Shown here piece by piece: positions 1-8,497 of a DNA stretch of 64,000 nucleotides. Position numbers and translations under genes: made by a program. A model generated the notes under the pieces. It did not search any database. It was not told the origin of the DNA and saw only the letters and a program-made list of their open reading frames with translations. The stretch comes from Achromobacter sp. UMC71 (GTDB taxonomy: Bacteria > Pseudomonadota > Gammaproteobacteria > Burkholderiales > Burkholderiaceae_B): contig NZ_LZZT01000010.1 in assembly GCF_014170305.1 (NCBI RefSeq), forward strand, positions 248,001 through 312,000. The letters run 5' to 3'. Every line of letters begins with the position of its first letter. Within the stretch, counting starts at the first letter, position 1.

Positions 1-655
1 GGCTGCTGGCCTGGGTCATGGGCTGGCCCGAAATCGGATAGACGTTGCGCACTTCCAGGCGCGCGCTGAACTGGCCCAGGTCGCCGAAATCCAGTTGCAC
101 ATCCTCCAGCACTGTGCCGCGCTCGGGCAGGGCTTGCACTGCCATGCCCACCCGCAGGCCGACGCCGTCCACCGAGATATCGCGCACCGAAAAACAGATG
201 GGCTTTTCCGTGGGCGCGGGGCGCCAGCTGGCCTGGCCGCGGCCGACGCTGGCGGCCAGCGACGCGCGGAACATCTTGCGGCGCTGGATGCGGGCCAGGC
301 GGTCGGGGAAGGGCGACATCAGCGCCGCGCTGCCGTCGTCGAAATGGATGACTTCGGGGCGCTGCACGCGGAAGCGGATCTGCACGCCACCGTAGGCCGT
401 GGCGTGGAAGTGGAACGTCGTGCCGCTGAGCAGCCCCATGCTGTCCGACTGCTCGAAGTCGGCGCCGGCGTAGTCGCGCGGCCGCCAGAAGAATTGGCGG
501 GTCTGCTTGTCGGCGCCCAGCACCAGCACTGCCATCTCGCGGTCCGCGGCGTCGCGCACCAGGATGTGGCTGTCCGGGTGCGTCAGTTCAAAGAGCGCGG
601 CGCGCATGTCTTCCGGCCGGGTAAGCAGGAATTCCGGATCGCTGGCATCCAACAC
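1..655 (-). CDS. ycgR: Flagellar brake protein YcgR (PilZ domain), 3' end outside window
   Basis: YcgR proteins bind cyclic di-GMP through a C-terminal PilZ domain and slow the flagellar motor at the stator/rotor interface. The reading frame starts at a GTG (655) with AAGGA 8 bases upstream and is still open at the window edge, so about 218 residues are seen. An N-terminal YcgR-type domain is followed by the PilZ signature: RRKMFR at residues 125-130 (the RxxxR arm) and DISVDG at 159-164 (the D/NxSxxG loop). It lies 25 bases downstream of the fhlB-like gene as the last visible gene of the flagellar run. The domain call is firm. GTG rather than the adjacent TTG is chosen by RBS spacing. Confidence 0.85.
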   Translation of the reverse strand, partial: MLDASDPEFLLTRPEDMRAALFELTHPDSHILVRDAADREMAVLVLGADKQTRQFFWRPRDYAGADFEQSDSMGLLSGTTFHFHATAYGGVQIRFRVQRPEVIHFDDGSAALMSPFPDRLARIQRRKMFRASLAASVGRGQASWRPAPTEKPICFSVRDISVDGVGLRVGMAVQALPERGTVLEDVQLDFGDLGQFSARLEVRNVYPISGQPMTQASS

Positions 656-680
656 GGTGGTAGTCCTTAGAGAATGAGGG

Positions 681-998
681 TCAGGCCGGCGGCGGCGGGG
701 CGTCGGGCAATTCGCGCGATTCCAGGCGATACAGCCAGGCCAGCAATTCTGCCACCGCGACGTAGAGTTGGGGAGGAATATGGGAATCCAGGTCCACCTG
801 CATCAGCAGGCCGACCAATTCGCGGGATTCGTGCACATACAGCCCGTTCTCTTCGGCGGCGCGCACAATCGTGTCCGCCAGTTGGCCGTAACCCTTGGCC
901 ACGACCCGCGGAGCGCCGTCTTTCTCGTCATACGAAATGGCGACCGCCGCATTGCGGTTGGCGTTGGGGCCGTTGTCGGGGAGCGGGGCGGGGCTCAT
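681..998 (-). CDS. FlhB-like C-terminal domain protein (type III export switch fragment family)
   Basis: This 105-residue soluble protein matches only the cytoplasmic C-terminal part of FlhB/YscU export-switch proteins. Visible family features are AVAISYDEKDGAPRVVAKG at about residues 18-36 and the downstream helix-rich segment with ADTIVRAAEENGLYVHE. The autocleavage NPTH motif and the membrane domain of full FlhB are absent, as is normal for these stand-alone 'FhlB' proteins (about 90-110 residues). Its ATG overlaps the fliK stop by one base (TGATG), so translation is probably coupled to the hook-length ruler. This fits a role in substrate-specificity switching of flagellar export, but that role is inferred from context. 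Confidence 0.8.
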   Translation of the reverse strand: MSPAPLPDNGPNANRNAAVAISYDEKDGAPRVVAKGYGQLADTIVRAAEENGLYVHESRELVGLLMQVDLDSHIPPQLYVAVAELLAWLYRLESRELPDAPPPPA

Positions 999-2341
999 CA
1001 GAAATCCGTCGGCATGGCGGGACGCGGGTCGACCACGTTCACCACCAGATGGCTGAGTGTCAGGCCGGACGCCAGCAGGCGCGCGCGCAACTGGTCCGAC
1101 GAGTCGTTGATTTCAGCGGCGCTGTGCGGGGCCACCAGCTGCAGCACGATCTGGTCGCCGGCCAGGTTCAGCCGCGCATCGACCAACCCCAGACGCGGCA
1201 GGTCCAGCTTCAGGCGGGTGGCCCAGGTGGGCACCGCGGAATCGGGATCGCCGCCATAGGGTTCGCGCTCGACTTCCCATTCCATCGGCGTGCCGGGCCA
1301 GGCTTCGCCTTGCCAGGTCAGGGCCTGGTTAGCCAGGACATCCAGTTGCTGGCGCACCAGCACGGTCAAGTCTTGGTGGATGCCGCTGACCGGTGTGCCG
1401 GGAGCCGGAGCGCTGGACGAGCCGGACGCGCCCGGCGCGTCGGCGCTGGCGCGGCTGCCCGTGGCTGGCGCATCGGCCCGGGGGCGCGCGGCTTCGGCGT
1501 CCGTGGGCACGCCGGCCTTGGTGAGCTTGGCCTGCGGTTCCAGTTGAAGCTGGGCCGGGTTGCTGCGGCCGAAGACCATGTCGGTCAGGTGCGATTCGTA
1601 GAACAGGCCGCTGGTCTGCAGCGCGGTGCGCAAGGCCTGGCCTAGGGCGCGGGCCGACGGGCCGGCCGTGGCCAGGGCGGCGTGTGCCGTGGCGTCCGCT
1701 CCCTTGGCGCCGCCGGCCGCATCGCCTGCGCCAGCCGGACGTCCGGGCTTGGCGCCTGGCGCCTCTGCGCCGGAATCGGCCGTGGCGGCGGCAAGCGCCG
1801 CGGCGGTGCTGGCGGGCAGGGCGGCCGCGGGCGCATTGCCCGGGGTCGCCGCGGGTTGCCCGGGCTGCCCCGTTTGGGCGGCGGGCTGACCCGGGGCCTG
1901 CTGTGCAGGCGTGCCGGCGGATTGCGCGGGCGCATCGGCCGTCCATAGCGGGGCACGGCCCAGTACGGCGGGCGCGGCTTCAGGATATTGGGCCAGCAAG
2001 GCCAGGATGGCGCGGGCGGTCGTGCCCAGCGTGGTCGGGGCCGAGGCCGTGGTGTCGCTGCTGGTGACCAGGCCGCGCGCGGCCAATGCCAGGGCGGCCG
2101 CGGTCTTGGCGTCGACGATGGCGGCCTGGCCGCCCCGGGCGCCGCCCGTCTGTACGCCTTGCCGCGGATCGCGGTTCGAACCGTCGGCCGAACCAGGCTT
2201 GTCCAGGCCGGCAGGCTGGCTGACCGCGTCCGGACGCGCGCCGGACACCTGGTTCGCGTTGGCGGCGGACATAGTCGTGCCGAGCACGGCGTCCAACCGC
2301 TGCACCAGGACGTTGCCGAGTGCTGCGGGACCTACGCTCAT
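998..2341 (-). CDS. fliK: Flagellar hook-length control protein FliK
   Basis: FliK is secreted during hook assembly as a molecular ruler and signals FlhB to switch from hook to filament export. The 447-residue product has a long Ala/Pro/Gly/Gln-rich low-complexity centre (about residues 80-270), typical of the stretched ruler region. A conserved C-terminal domain follows (about 340-430), with MEWEVEREPYGG and RLKLDLPRLGLVDARL as in Flg_hook family members. The start codon overlaps the fliT stop by four bases (ATGA) and the stop overlaps the next gene by one base. The divergent N-terminus is normal for the family. Confidence 0.85.
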   Translation of the reverse strand: MSVGPAALGNVLVQRLDAVLGTTMSAANANQVSGARPDAVSQPAGLDKPGSADGSNRDPRQGVQTGGARGGQAAIVDAKTAAALALAARGLVTSSDTTASAPTTLGTTARAILALLAQYPEAAPAVLGRAPLWTADAPAQSAGTPAQQAPGQPAAQTGQPGQPAATPGNAPAAALPASTAAALAAATADSGAEAPGAKPGRPAGAGDAAGGAKGADATAHAALATAGPSARALGQALRTALQTSGLFYESHLTDMVFGRSNPAQLQLEPQAKLTKAGVPTDAEAARPRADAPATGSRASADAPGASGSSSAPAPGTPVSGIHQDLTVLVRQQLDVLANQALTWQGEAWPGTPMEWEVEREPYGGDPDSAVPTWATRLKLDLPRLGLVDARLNLAGDQIVLQLVAPHSAAEINDSSDQLRARLLASGLTLSHLVVNVVDPRPAMPTDF

Positions 2342-2691
2342 TCTTCAGACGCCTGGTAGCCGTAGGCCGAAAGCAGGGTCTGCTGGCGCTTCATGCGGCC
2401 GAGCAGTTCGCCCAGCCGGGCCAGTTGCGGAAGCGCCAGGTCACGCGTCAGTGCATCGTTTTCCAGGATGCGAACCAGCAGGTCGTACTTCATGGCGCGG
2501 CCGGCTTCGTCCAGCGGCGCCTTGGGTTCGGCGGCGCGCAGGCGCTCGACCAGCTCGCAGTATTGCTGTCCATGGGCCATCGCCGCATCCCAGTCGCCAG
2601 CCTGGGCGGCTGTCAGCATTTCGCCCGTGATGAGAGCGATCTCCTGGTAGTGTTCCAGGATGGGAGAGGAGTACTGGGTAAGGGACGTCAT
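2338..2691 (-). CDS. fliT: Flagellar export chaperone FliT-like
   Basis: A small all-helical protein (117 residues from this ATG) in the usual fliD-fliS-fliT position. FliT binds the filament cap protein FliD before export and, in enteric bacteria, also FlhDC. The sequence begins MTSLTQYSSPILEHY and has the heptad-like helices and short tail expected of the family. There is no strong ribosome site at this start. An alternative ATG at 2739 overlaps the fliS stop codon (TGATG) and would add 16 residues with translational coupling, so the start is uncertain. The last four bases overlap fliK. Confidence 0.75.
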   Translation of the reverse strand: MTSLTQYSSPILEHYQEIALITGEMLTAAQAGDWDAAMAHGQQYCELVERLRAAEPKAPLDEAGRAMKYDLLVRILENDALTRDLALPQLARLGELLGRMKRQQTLLSAYGYQASEE

Positions 2692-2738
2692 GGAAATCTC
2701 GGGCGTTCGATGGCTGGCTGAAATCGTGGAATGGGCCA

Positions 2739-3167
2739 TCAGGGCTGCGCAACACCAGCCGGTCGGTCGATGGAAGTCTGCCAAGCCTCGGCCAGGTCCG
2801 CCAGCAGGCGGTCGGCGATATCGAGCTGCTCGGGATCTGCTTTCAGATTCGCCATCAGCAGTGTGCGGACGATGTAATCGTAGAGCCGGGCGAGGTTGGC
2901 GGCGATGTCGCCGCCGGCCTCCATGTTCAGCCCGGTCTTCAAGCCTTCATCGACGATCTTGATCGCTTTCGAGATGGCCGCGCCGCGCTCGGCGATGCGG
3001 CCTTCCTGCATGTGGATGCGCGCTTGCCCGATAGCCGCCCGGGCGCCCAGATACAGCAGGGTGATCAACCGCTCTGGGGTCGCGCCCAGTACCTGGGTTT
3101 CCAGGCCGATATCGGCGTAGGAGCGGACAGAGTGGGACCCTGTGGGACGGCGGGCGGCGTAAGTCAT
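2739..3167 (-). CDS. fliS: Flagellin export chaperone FliS
   Basis: FliS binds the disordered C-terminus of flagellin in the cytoplasm and prevents premature polymerisation. The 142-residue protein carries the family signature near the N-terminus: Y-ADIGLETQVLGATPERLI-LLYLGA at about residues 17-41. It continues with the long helices KAIKIVDEGLKTGLN and LARLYDYIVRTLLMANL. It sits 18 bases after fliD and before fliT, the normal cap/filament chaperone order, presumably on one transcript from the promoter upstream of flaG and/or fliD. Confidence 0.93.
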   Translation of the reverse strand: MTYAARRPTGSHSVRSYADIGLETQVLGATPERLITLLYLGARAAIGQARIHMQEGRIAERGAAISKAIKIVDEGLKTGLNMEAGGDIAANLARLYDYIVRTLLMANLKADPEQLDIADRLLADLAEAWQTSIDRPAGVAQP

Positions 3168-3185
3168 TAATGCATCTTTTACAGG

Positions 3186-4595
3186 TTATTTGCTCGATTT
3201 GTTCATCGCCGCAAATTGTTGGGTCAGGTAGTTGGCCGTGACGCTGGTCTGGGCAACAAATTTGTCCAGCGCGACGAAGCGAGTGCGCATCTGGTCCATT
3301 TCGGCATCGCTCGAGGCTTTGGCGCGCTTTTGCTGGGCGTCCAGGTCGCTCATGGTCTTGTTCAGGCCATCGGTGCGGGTCTTGAGCGAGCCGTTGGTGC
3401 CGAGCACGTCCTTGAACGCGGCCTCGAAATTCTTGGCCATGCCGTTAGTGCCCGTCATCAGCTTGGTGACGTCGGCGGGATTCTCGGCCAGGGCTTTGTC
3501 CAGCTTGGTCTGATCCAGCTTCAACTGGCGCGTCTGCGGGTCGGTGGTGATGCCCAGGTCGGCCAGCGAACGCACCGTGCCGTCGCCCAGCACGGCCTGC
3601 AGTGCGCTGGTCATCGACGCCTGGATCGAGCGCGTGGTGCCGTCGCCGGTCAGCGGCTGGTTGGTGGCCGCCTTGGCATCGAAGGCCGTCAGGTTCTTGA
3701 TGGTCGACTGCAGCGCGTTGTAGTTCTTGACGAAGTCCTGGACGGCCTTGCTGGCGACGGACGGGTCCGATTCCAGCTTCAAGGTGATCGGCTTGTCGGG
3801 CAGGGTCGTTTCGGTCAGGTTCAGCGTGACGCCGTCGATTGCCGTCGAAATGCTGTTCGAGCCGCTCTTGACGGTAAGACCGTTGATGACCACTTCGGCG
3901 TCGGTGGCCTTGGTGTTGGTCATGCCGGTGGTGGTGCCGTCGGCGGCGGTGCTGAAGCTCAGAATGTCCTTGAGCGACTGGTCGCCCGTCACGGTGATGT
4001 TCTTCACCGAGGCTTGCACGCCGGTATCCTTGGCGGTCAGCATTAGGTAATTGTTGCCGTTGCCGTCGTTGATGACGGTGGCGCGCAGGCCGGACTTGTC
4101 GTCGGCGTTGATGGCCTTGACGATGCCGTTCAGCGACGTATCGCCCTTCAGGTCGACGGTATGCTTGGTGCCATTGGCCAGCTCGACTTCAAACGAGCCC
4201 GTGTCGCCGTTCTTGGCGGTACGGTCGGCCACGGCGCCCGATTGCAGGCTTTGGGCGCGTGCCAGTGTGTTCACGGCGATCGTGTATTGGCCGGCCACGG
4301 CGCCCGGCTTGCCCTCGAGTGCGCCCTCGGCCGTAATGACGGCCGTCAAGGCGGTGCCGCCAGTGACGCTGCCCTTGATGGCGGCCATGGTTTCGGGTTT
4401 GCCGAGTACGCCAGCGGACTTTTGCACGGCTTCCAGCGCGCTTTGCAACTGCGCATAGGCATCGATGCGCGTCTTGTAGCTGGCCGCGCGATCCGTGTAG
4501 ATCGAGAGCTTTTTATCCTCGGCGGCCTGCAAGTCCGACAGGATCTTTTCCAGGGGCAAGCCGGAAACCGAACCGAGGTTAGTGATAGAGGCCAT
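3186..4595 (-). CDS. fliD: Flagellar filament capping protein FliD
   Basis: FliD (HAP2) forms the cap at the filament tip that folds incoming flagellin. At 469 residues it is of usual length. The N-terminal coiled/disordered region starts MASITNLGSVSGLPLEKILSD, and the central domains contain repeated Thr/Asp-rich beta segments. The C-terminal FliD_C region includes VRSLADLGITTD (about 346-357) and a terminal helix with DLDAQQKRAKASSDAEMDQM. AGGAAGG lies 9-12 bases upstream of the ATG. The 144-base gap to flaG holds a short hairpin but no clear sigma-28 site. Confidence 0.95.
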   Translation of the reverse strand: MASITNLGSVSGLPLEKILSDLQAAEDKKLSIYTDRAASYKTRIDAYAQLQSALEAVQKSAGVLGKPETMAAIKGSVTGGTALTAVITAEGALEGKPGAVAGQYTIAVNTLARAQSLQSGAVADRTAKNGDTGSFEVELANGTKHTVDLKGDTSLNGIVKAINADDKSGLRATVINDGNGNNYLMLTAKDTGVQASVKNITVTGDQSLKDILSFSTAADGTTTGMTNTKATDAEVVINGLTVKSGSNSISTAIDGVTLNLTETTLPDKPITLKLESDPSVASKAVQDFVKNYNALQSTIKNLTAFDAKAATNQPLTGDGTTRSIQASMTSALQAVLGDGTVRSLADLGITTDPQTRQLKLDQTKLDKALAENPADVTKLMTGTNGMAKNFEAAFKDVLGTNGSLKTRTDGLNKTMSDLDAQQKRAKASSDAEMDQMRTRFVALDKFVAQTSVTANYLTQQFAAMNKSSK

Positions 4596-4676
4596 GTGAA
4601 ATTCCTTCCTAGCGATGCGATTCTGTCAAAAATAGGGTGCCGGCGATTGGCCGGGTAAGGGCATAAGGCGGGCCTA

Positions 4677-4699
4677 ATTCGATGGTTCTGTCATCGAAT
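4677..4699. repeat. Inverted repeat between flaG and fliD
   Basis: ATTCGATG (4677-4684) and CATCGAAT (4692-4699) are perfect 8-base arms around a 7-base loop. The hairpin lies just after the flaG stop in the direction of transcription. It lacks a following U-tract, so it is more likely an mRNA stability or processing hairpin, or an operator, than an efficient terminator. Confidence 0.45.
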
Positions 4700-4739
4700 G
4701 GCGCCAAAACGGGCACAGCAGAAAATATCCGGGGCCATG

Positions 4740-5117
4740 TCAGGCCGTGGTTTTGATGCCATTTCCCTGCATGTTCACGATCATTTTGGCGATCTTGAGC
4801 AGGGCTTCGCTGGGAATGGTGCGAATGACATCCCCCGTATTGGCGTCCACCACCGACACCACGACCTGGTGCACGTTCGGGTCGATCTCGAACTGCAGTT
4901 GGGTCGACCAGGCCTTCATCTGGTCGTTGATCTCGTCCAGCGCCTTTTCCAGCGGCAGCTTCTGCGAGGTGGACTGCTCCGACGTGGCGGTGTCGCTGCC
5001 GCCGCTGTTGCTGCTCGCCACGGGCGGGGCAACGGTGACGGATGGGTCTGCTACGACCGGTGTAGCGGCTATCGGCGCCGGAGCGAACGTAGCGGGGGCT
5101 AAGGGGGTTACGGCCAT
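4740..5117 (-). CDS. flaG: Flagellar protein FlaG
   Basis: FlaG-family proteins are small and associated with filament length control; the mechanism is poorly known. The 125-residue product has a Pro/Ala/Val-rich N-terminus. The conserved FlaG domain covers about residues 60-120: LEKALDEINDQMKAWSTQLQ, then VVSVVDANTGDVIRTIPSEAL with the typical VIRxIP motif. GGAG lies five bases before the ATG at 5117. An in-frame GTG six bases earlier is too close to the GGAG, so the ATG is preferred. It is the first gene of the flagellar run and lies directly downstream of a sigma-28-type promoter. Confidence 0.88.
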   Translation of the reverse strand: MAVTPLAPATFAPAPIAATPVVADPSVTVAPPVASSNSGGSDTATSEQSTSQKLPLEKALDEINDQMKAWSTQLQFEIDPNVHQVVVSVVDANTGDVIRTIPSEALLKIAKMIVNMQGNGIKTTA

Positions 5118-5183
5118 GATCACTCCAGCGGCGAGGTGGGCGTCTCGGAGGAACGCGCTGTTTTCAGGGAATTCTCAGCTACG

Positions 5184-5210
5184 ATAACGGCACCCTGGCG
5201 GGGAACTTTA
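5184..5210 (-). promoter_or_regulatory. Sigma-28 (FliA) promoter for flaG-fliDST
   Basis: On the minus strand TAAAGTTC is followed by GCCGTTAT. The TAAA (5210-5207) and GCCGTTAT (5191-5184) boxes are separated by exactly 15 bases. The enterobacterial FliA consensus is TAAA-N15-GCCGATAA, so the -35 box matches fully and the -10 box in 6 of 8 bases. It lies about 67 bases before the flaG start, consistent with class 3 flagellar expression. Confidence 0.75.
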
Positions 5211-5227
5211 GCCCCCTGCCGGGCGGG

Positions 5228-5998
5228 ATGTTTCACGTGCTAAACAGTTCGGATCGGGCAATGAGTGTCAAGACGGCGCTGCGAGTCATAGAAATCATCG
5301 AAACCTACGCCCGCGAGAAGCGCGCGCTGCCGCTGTCCGAGCTGGCCCGGCTGCTCGACGTGCCCGTTTCCAGCTGCCTGGCCCTGATCCGCACCCTGAC
5401 CGGCCTGGGCTATCTGTACGAAACCGGACGCCGCCAGGGCTATTACCCGACCGGGCGCCTGCTGGCGATGGCGCAGCGCATCGCTCGCGCCGACCCCGTG
5501 CTGGACCGGGTCTACCCCAGCCTCGTTGAATTAAGGGATGCAACCCGGGAAACCATCGTATTCGCCAAACTGACCCAGGATGGCAGGGTGGTCTATCTGG
5601 ATGTGCTGGATTCGCCACATACGATCCGATACGCGCCTGTTGCCGGCGAGTTCAAGGACGTACACGCCAATTCGCTGGGCAAGGCCTTGATCTCGCTGCT
5701 GGACGCCGATGCGCAGCAAGCGCTGTTGGGCGCCACGCCGCTGACGCGCTACAACGAGCGCACGCTGGTCACGCGCGAGGCGGTGCTGCAGGACATCGAC
5801 CAATCGCGCCAGCGCGGTTGGTTCATGAACAGCGGCGAATCCATCGCAGACGTCGGCGCCATCGCCTGGCCGGTCACGCTGTCCGGCGAGCACTACGCGA
5901 TTTCGGTCGGCGGCCCGATCTACCGGATCGAGCCGCGCCAGGAAGAATACGCCCGCATCCTGCGGGCGGCCTGCACGGGGCTGGAACAGCAGTCGTAG
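5228..5998 (+). CDS. IclR-family transcriptional regulator
   Basis: A 256-residue DNA-binding regulator. The N-terminal winged helix-turn-helix includes LPLSELARLLDVPVSSCLAL (about residues 37-56). The C-terminal IclR effector-binding domain includes VVYLDVLDSPHTIRYAP, VHANSLGKALI and DVGAIAWPV. It converges on the acyl-CoA dehydrogenase at the end of the cupin/Bug/CaiB operon and is the obvious candidate regulator of it. The dyad at 9979-10012 upstream of that operon could be its operator (inference). The start may instead be the ATG at 5261, which has a GGATCGG sequence upstream; neither site is strong. Confidence 0.88.
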   Translation: MFHVLNSSDRAMSVKTALRVIEIIETYAREKRALPLSELARLLDVPVSSCLALIRTLTGLGYLYETGRRQGYYPTGRLLAMAQRIARADPVLDRVYPSLVELRDATRETIVFAKLTQDGRVVYLDVLDSPHTIRYAPVAGEFKDVHANSLGKALISLLDADAQQALLGATPLTRYNERTLVTREAVLQDIDQSRQRGWFMNSGESIADVGAIAWPVTLSGEHYAISVGGPIYRIEPRQEEYARILRAACTGLEQQS

Positions 5999-6098
5999 GC
6001 GGGCCGTTCCCGGCCCCGGCGATGGCCGCCGGCCGGCCAAGCGGCGCGACGGCGGCCATCGGCCTGAACCACCCGCGGCTTTGGTAAGGCGCGGGGCC

Positions 6099-7265
6099 TC
6101 AGTAAGACTTGGGCAGGCCCAGCACCTTTTCCGCGATGAAGCACATGATCAGCTGCGGGCTGACCGGGGCGATGCGCGGAATGAAGCTTTCGCGCAGCAG
6201 CCGTTCCACGTGGTATTCCTTGGCATAGCCCATGCCGCCCAGCGTCATCACCGCCGTCTGGCAGGCGTTGTAGCCGGCTTCGGCCGCCAGGTACTTGGCG
6301 GCATTGGCGGCCGGCCCGCAGGGCTTGCCCGCGTCATACAGGCTGGCGGCCTTGAACACCATCAGATCGGCGGCCTCCAGCTGCATCCAGGCCTGTGCCA
6401 GCGGGTGCTGGATGCCCTGGTTCTGGCCGATGGGCCGGCCGAACACCGTGCGCTCGCCGGCGTACTTCACTGCCCGGTCCAGGGCGGCGCGGCCGATGCC
6501 CACCGCCTCGGCGGCGATCAGGATGCGTTCCGGATTCAGCCCGTGCAGGATGTACTCGAAGCCGCGGCCCTCTTCGCCGATGCGGTCGGCTACCGGGATG
6601 CGCAGGCCGTCGATGAACAGCATGTTCGAGTCCACCGCCTTGCGGCCCATTTTCTCGATCTCGCGTACTTCGATCCTTTCCCGGTCCAGGTCCGTATAGA
6701 ACAGCGACAGGCCCTGGGTAGGCTTGTCCACCTCGGCCAGCGGCGTGGTGCGGGCCAGCAGCAGCATCTTGTTGGCGACCTGGGCGGTCGAGATCCATAT
6801 CTTGCGTCCGTGCACCACGTATTCGTCGCCCTGGCGCACCGCGCGGGTGCTGAGCTTGGTGGTGTCCAGGCCGGCGTCTGGCTCGGTCACGGCGAAACAG
6901 GCTTTTTCGCGGCCGGCGATCAGCGGCTCCAGCCAGCGGGCGCGCTGCTCGTCGCTGCCGAACACGACCACCGGGTTCAGCCCGAAGATGTTCATGTGCA
7001 CCGCGGACGCGCCGGTGAAGCCGGCGCCCGACGCGGCGATGGTCTGCATCATCAGGGCCGCCTCGGTCATGCCCAGGCCGGCGCCGCCATATTCTTGCGG
7101 CATGGCGATGCCCAGCCAGCCGTCGCGGGCCAGGTCCGCATGCAGCGGTTCCGGAAAGCCGCCGGCGCGGTCGCGCTCCAGCCAGTAGTCGTCGGGGTAG
7201 CGGTCGCAGATGCGGGACACGGCGGCGCGCAGCGCCAATTGGTCGGGGGTGAATTCAAAGTCCAT
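6099..7265 (-). CDS. Acyl-CoA dehydrogenase family protein (atypical active-site segment)
   Basis: A 388-residue FAD-dependent acyl-CoA dehydrogenase fold. The N-terminal helical domain has FTPDQLALRAAVSRI. The middle domain has FAVTEPDAG and GRKIWIS. The C-terminal domain has RTVFGRPIGQNQGIQHPLA and LGGMGYAKEYHVERLLRE. Where most family members have a GTxEI motif carrying a catalytic Glu, this one reads PVSPQLI, so the base must come from elsewhere or the chemistry differs. Its ATG overlaps the CoA-transferase stop by one base (TGATG). With that gene it probably activates and oxidises an acyl-CoA. The substrate is unknown. Confidence 0.85.
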   Translation of the reverse strand: MDFEFTPDQLALRAAVSRICDRYPDDYWLERDRAGGFPEPLHADLARDGWLGIAMPQEYGGAGLGMTEAALMMQTIAASGAGFTGASAVHMNIFGLNPVVVFGSDEQRARWLEPLIAGREKACFAVTEPDAGLDTTKLSTRAVRQGDEYVVHGRKIWISTAQVANKMLLLARTTPLAEVDKPTQGLSLFYTDLDRERIEVREIEKMGRKAVDSNMLFIDGLRIPVADRIGEEGRGFEYILHGLNPERILIAAEAVGIGRAALDRAVKYAGERTVFGRPIGQNQGIQHPLAQAWMQLEAADLMVFKAASLYDAGKPCGPAANAAKYLAAEAGYNACQTAVMTLGGMGYAKEYHVERLLRESFIPRIAPVSPQLIMCFIAEKVLGLPKSY

Positions 7266-8497
7266 CAGTCGGTTCCGTCTCGGGTAATGCGGTTGGCGAA
7301 CAGCGCGTCGATGCCGGCGGCGTCGTAGCCGGCTTCGGCCAGCACCTCGCGGCTGTGCTGGCCCAGCGTTGGCGCGTGGCGGCGGATCGCCGTCGGCGTG
7401 CCGTCGTAGCGGCCCAGCGGGGCGGGGGTGCGCAGGCGGCCCTCGGTGGGGTGGTCCATGGTCTGCACGAAGCCCGTGGCGGCCAGGTGTTCGTCCTGCA
7501 CCAGATCGTCCACGGTGTACAGCTGCGAGGCCGGAATGTCGGCGCGCGCCAGATCGGGTAGCCAGTTGGCGGTGGGCCGGGTGCGGATCACGTCGGCGAC
7601 AAAGGCGTACACCTCGCCGATATGCGCCGCCCGGGCGCCATGGGTGCAAAAGCGCGGGTCCTGGGCCAGCTCGGGCCGGCCGATCAGGTCGAAGAAGTGG
7701 CGCCAGTGCTTGTCGTTGTAGATCAGCAGGCACAGGTAGCCGTCGGCGGTGGCATAGGGGCGGCGGTGCGGGGCCAGCAGCCGGGCATAGCCGGTGGGCC
7801 CCAGCGGCGGCTCGAACGTCGCGCCGCCCAGGTGGTCGCCCAGCACCAGATGGGCCATGCCCTCGAACATGGGAATTTCCACCTGCTGGCCCTGACCGCT
7901 GCCGCGCGCATGCAGCACGGCGGACACCAGCGCGATGCCCACGTGCAGCCCCACCGCGCGGTCGGCCAGCGTCAGCGGCGCATAGCGTGGTACGTCGCCG
8001 CTTTGTTGCGCGGACAGCGCGGCGATGCCGGTCTGGCCCTGGATCAGGTCGTCGTAGGCGGGGCGTCCGGCGTAGGGGCCCGCTTCGCCAAAGCCATACG
8101 CGCCCAGGTAGACGATGCGCGGGTTGCGCGCGGCCACCGCCTCATACGACAGGCCCAGCCGGGCCATCGCCTGGGGGCGGATGTTGTAGAGCAGGGCGTC
8201 GCAGCTTTCGGCCAGGCGCAGGCAGGCCTCGCGGCCCTCGGGCGTCTTCAGGTCCAGCACCACCGACCGCTTGTTGCGGTTCAGGTGCAGGTACAGGTGT
8301 CCCATGCCCGGGTTGCGCATGGGGCCGACGGCCCGCATGTTGTCGCCCGCGGGCGACTCCACCTTGATCACGTCGGCGCCCAGGTCGGCCAGCACCTGCG
8401 TGGCGTAGGGGCCCATCACCACCGAGCTCAGGTCCAGAATGCGCACGCCGGCCAGGGGGCCGGCGGCCGGCGCGCGATCAGCGGTCGTGTCCGTCAT
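7265..8497 (-). CDS. CaiB/BaiF-type (family III) CoA-transferase
   Basis: Family III CoA-transferases move CoA between carboxylic acids through an aspartyl-CoA thioester. The 410-residue product has the N-terminal signature LAGVRILDLSSVVMGPYATQ, then LADLGADVIKVESPAGD and NRNKRSVVLDLK. The candidate catalytic Asp lies in GRPAYDDLIQGQTG at about residue 150. The start at ATG 8497 overlaps the Bug receptor stop (ATGA), and the stop overlaps the dehydrogenase start. Longer in-frame extensions upstream lack this coupling. It likely loads CoA on the acid brought in by the neighbouring Bug-receptor system. Confidence 0.9.
   Translation of the reverse strand: MTDTTADRAPAAGPLAGVRILDLSSVVMGPYATQVLADLGADVIKVESPAGDNMRAVGPMRNPGMGHLYLHLNRNKRSVVLDLKTPEGREACLRLAESCDALLYNIRPQAMARLGLSYEAVAARNPRIVYLGAYGFGEAGPYAGRPAYDDLIQGQTGIAALSAQQSGDVPRYAPLTLADRAVGLHVGIALVSAVLHARGSGQGQQVEIPMFEGMAHLVLGDHLGGATFEPPLGPTGYARLLAPHRRPYATADGYLCLLIYNDKHWRHFFDLIGRPELAQDPRFCTHGARAAHIGEVYAFVADVIRTRPTANWLPDLARADIPASQLYTVDDLVQDEHLAATGFVQTMDHPTEGRLRTPAPLGRYDGTPTAIRRHAPTLGQHSREVLAEAGYDAAGIDALFANRITRDGTD

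Noticed and set aside
4596-4739. Sigma-28 promoter directly upstream of fliD
   Set aside because: No TAAA-N15-GCCGATAA-like pair at correct spacing. fliD is probably read from the flaG promoter.
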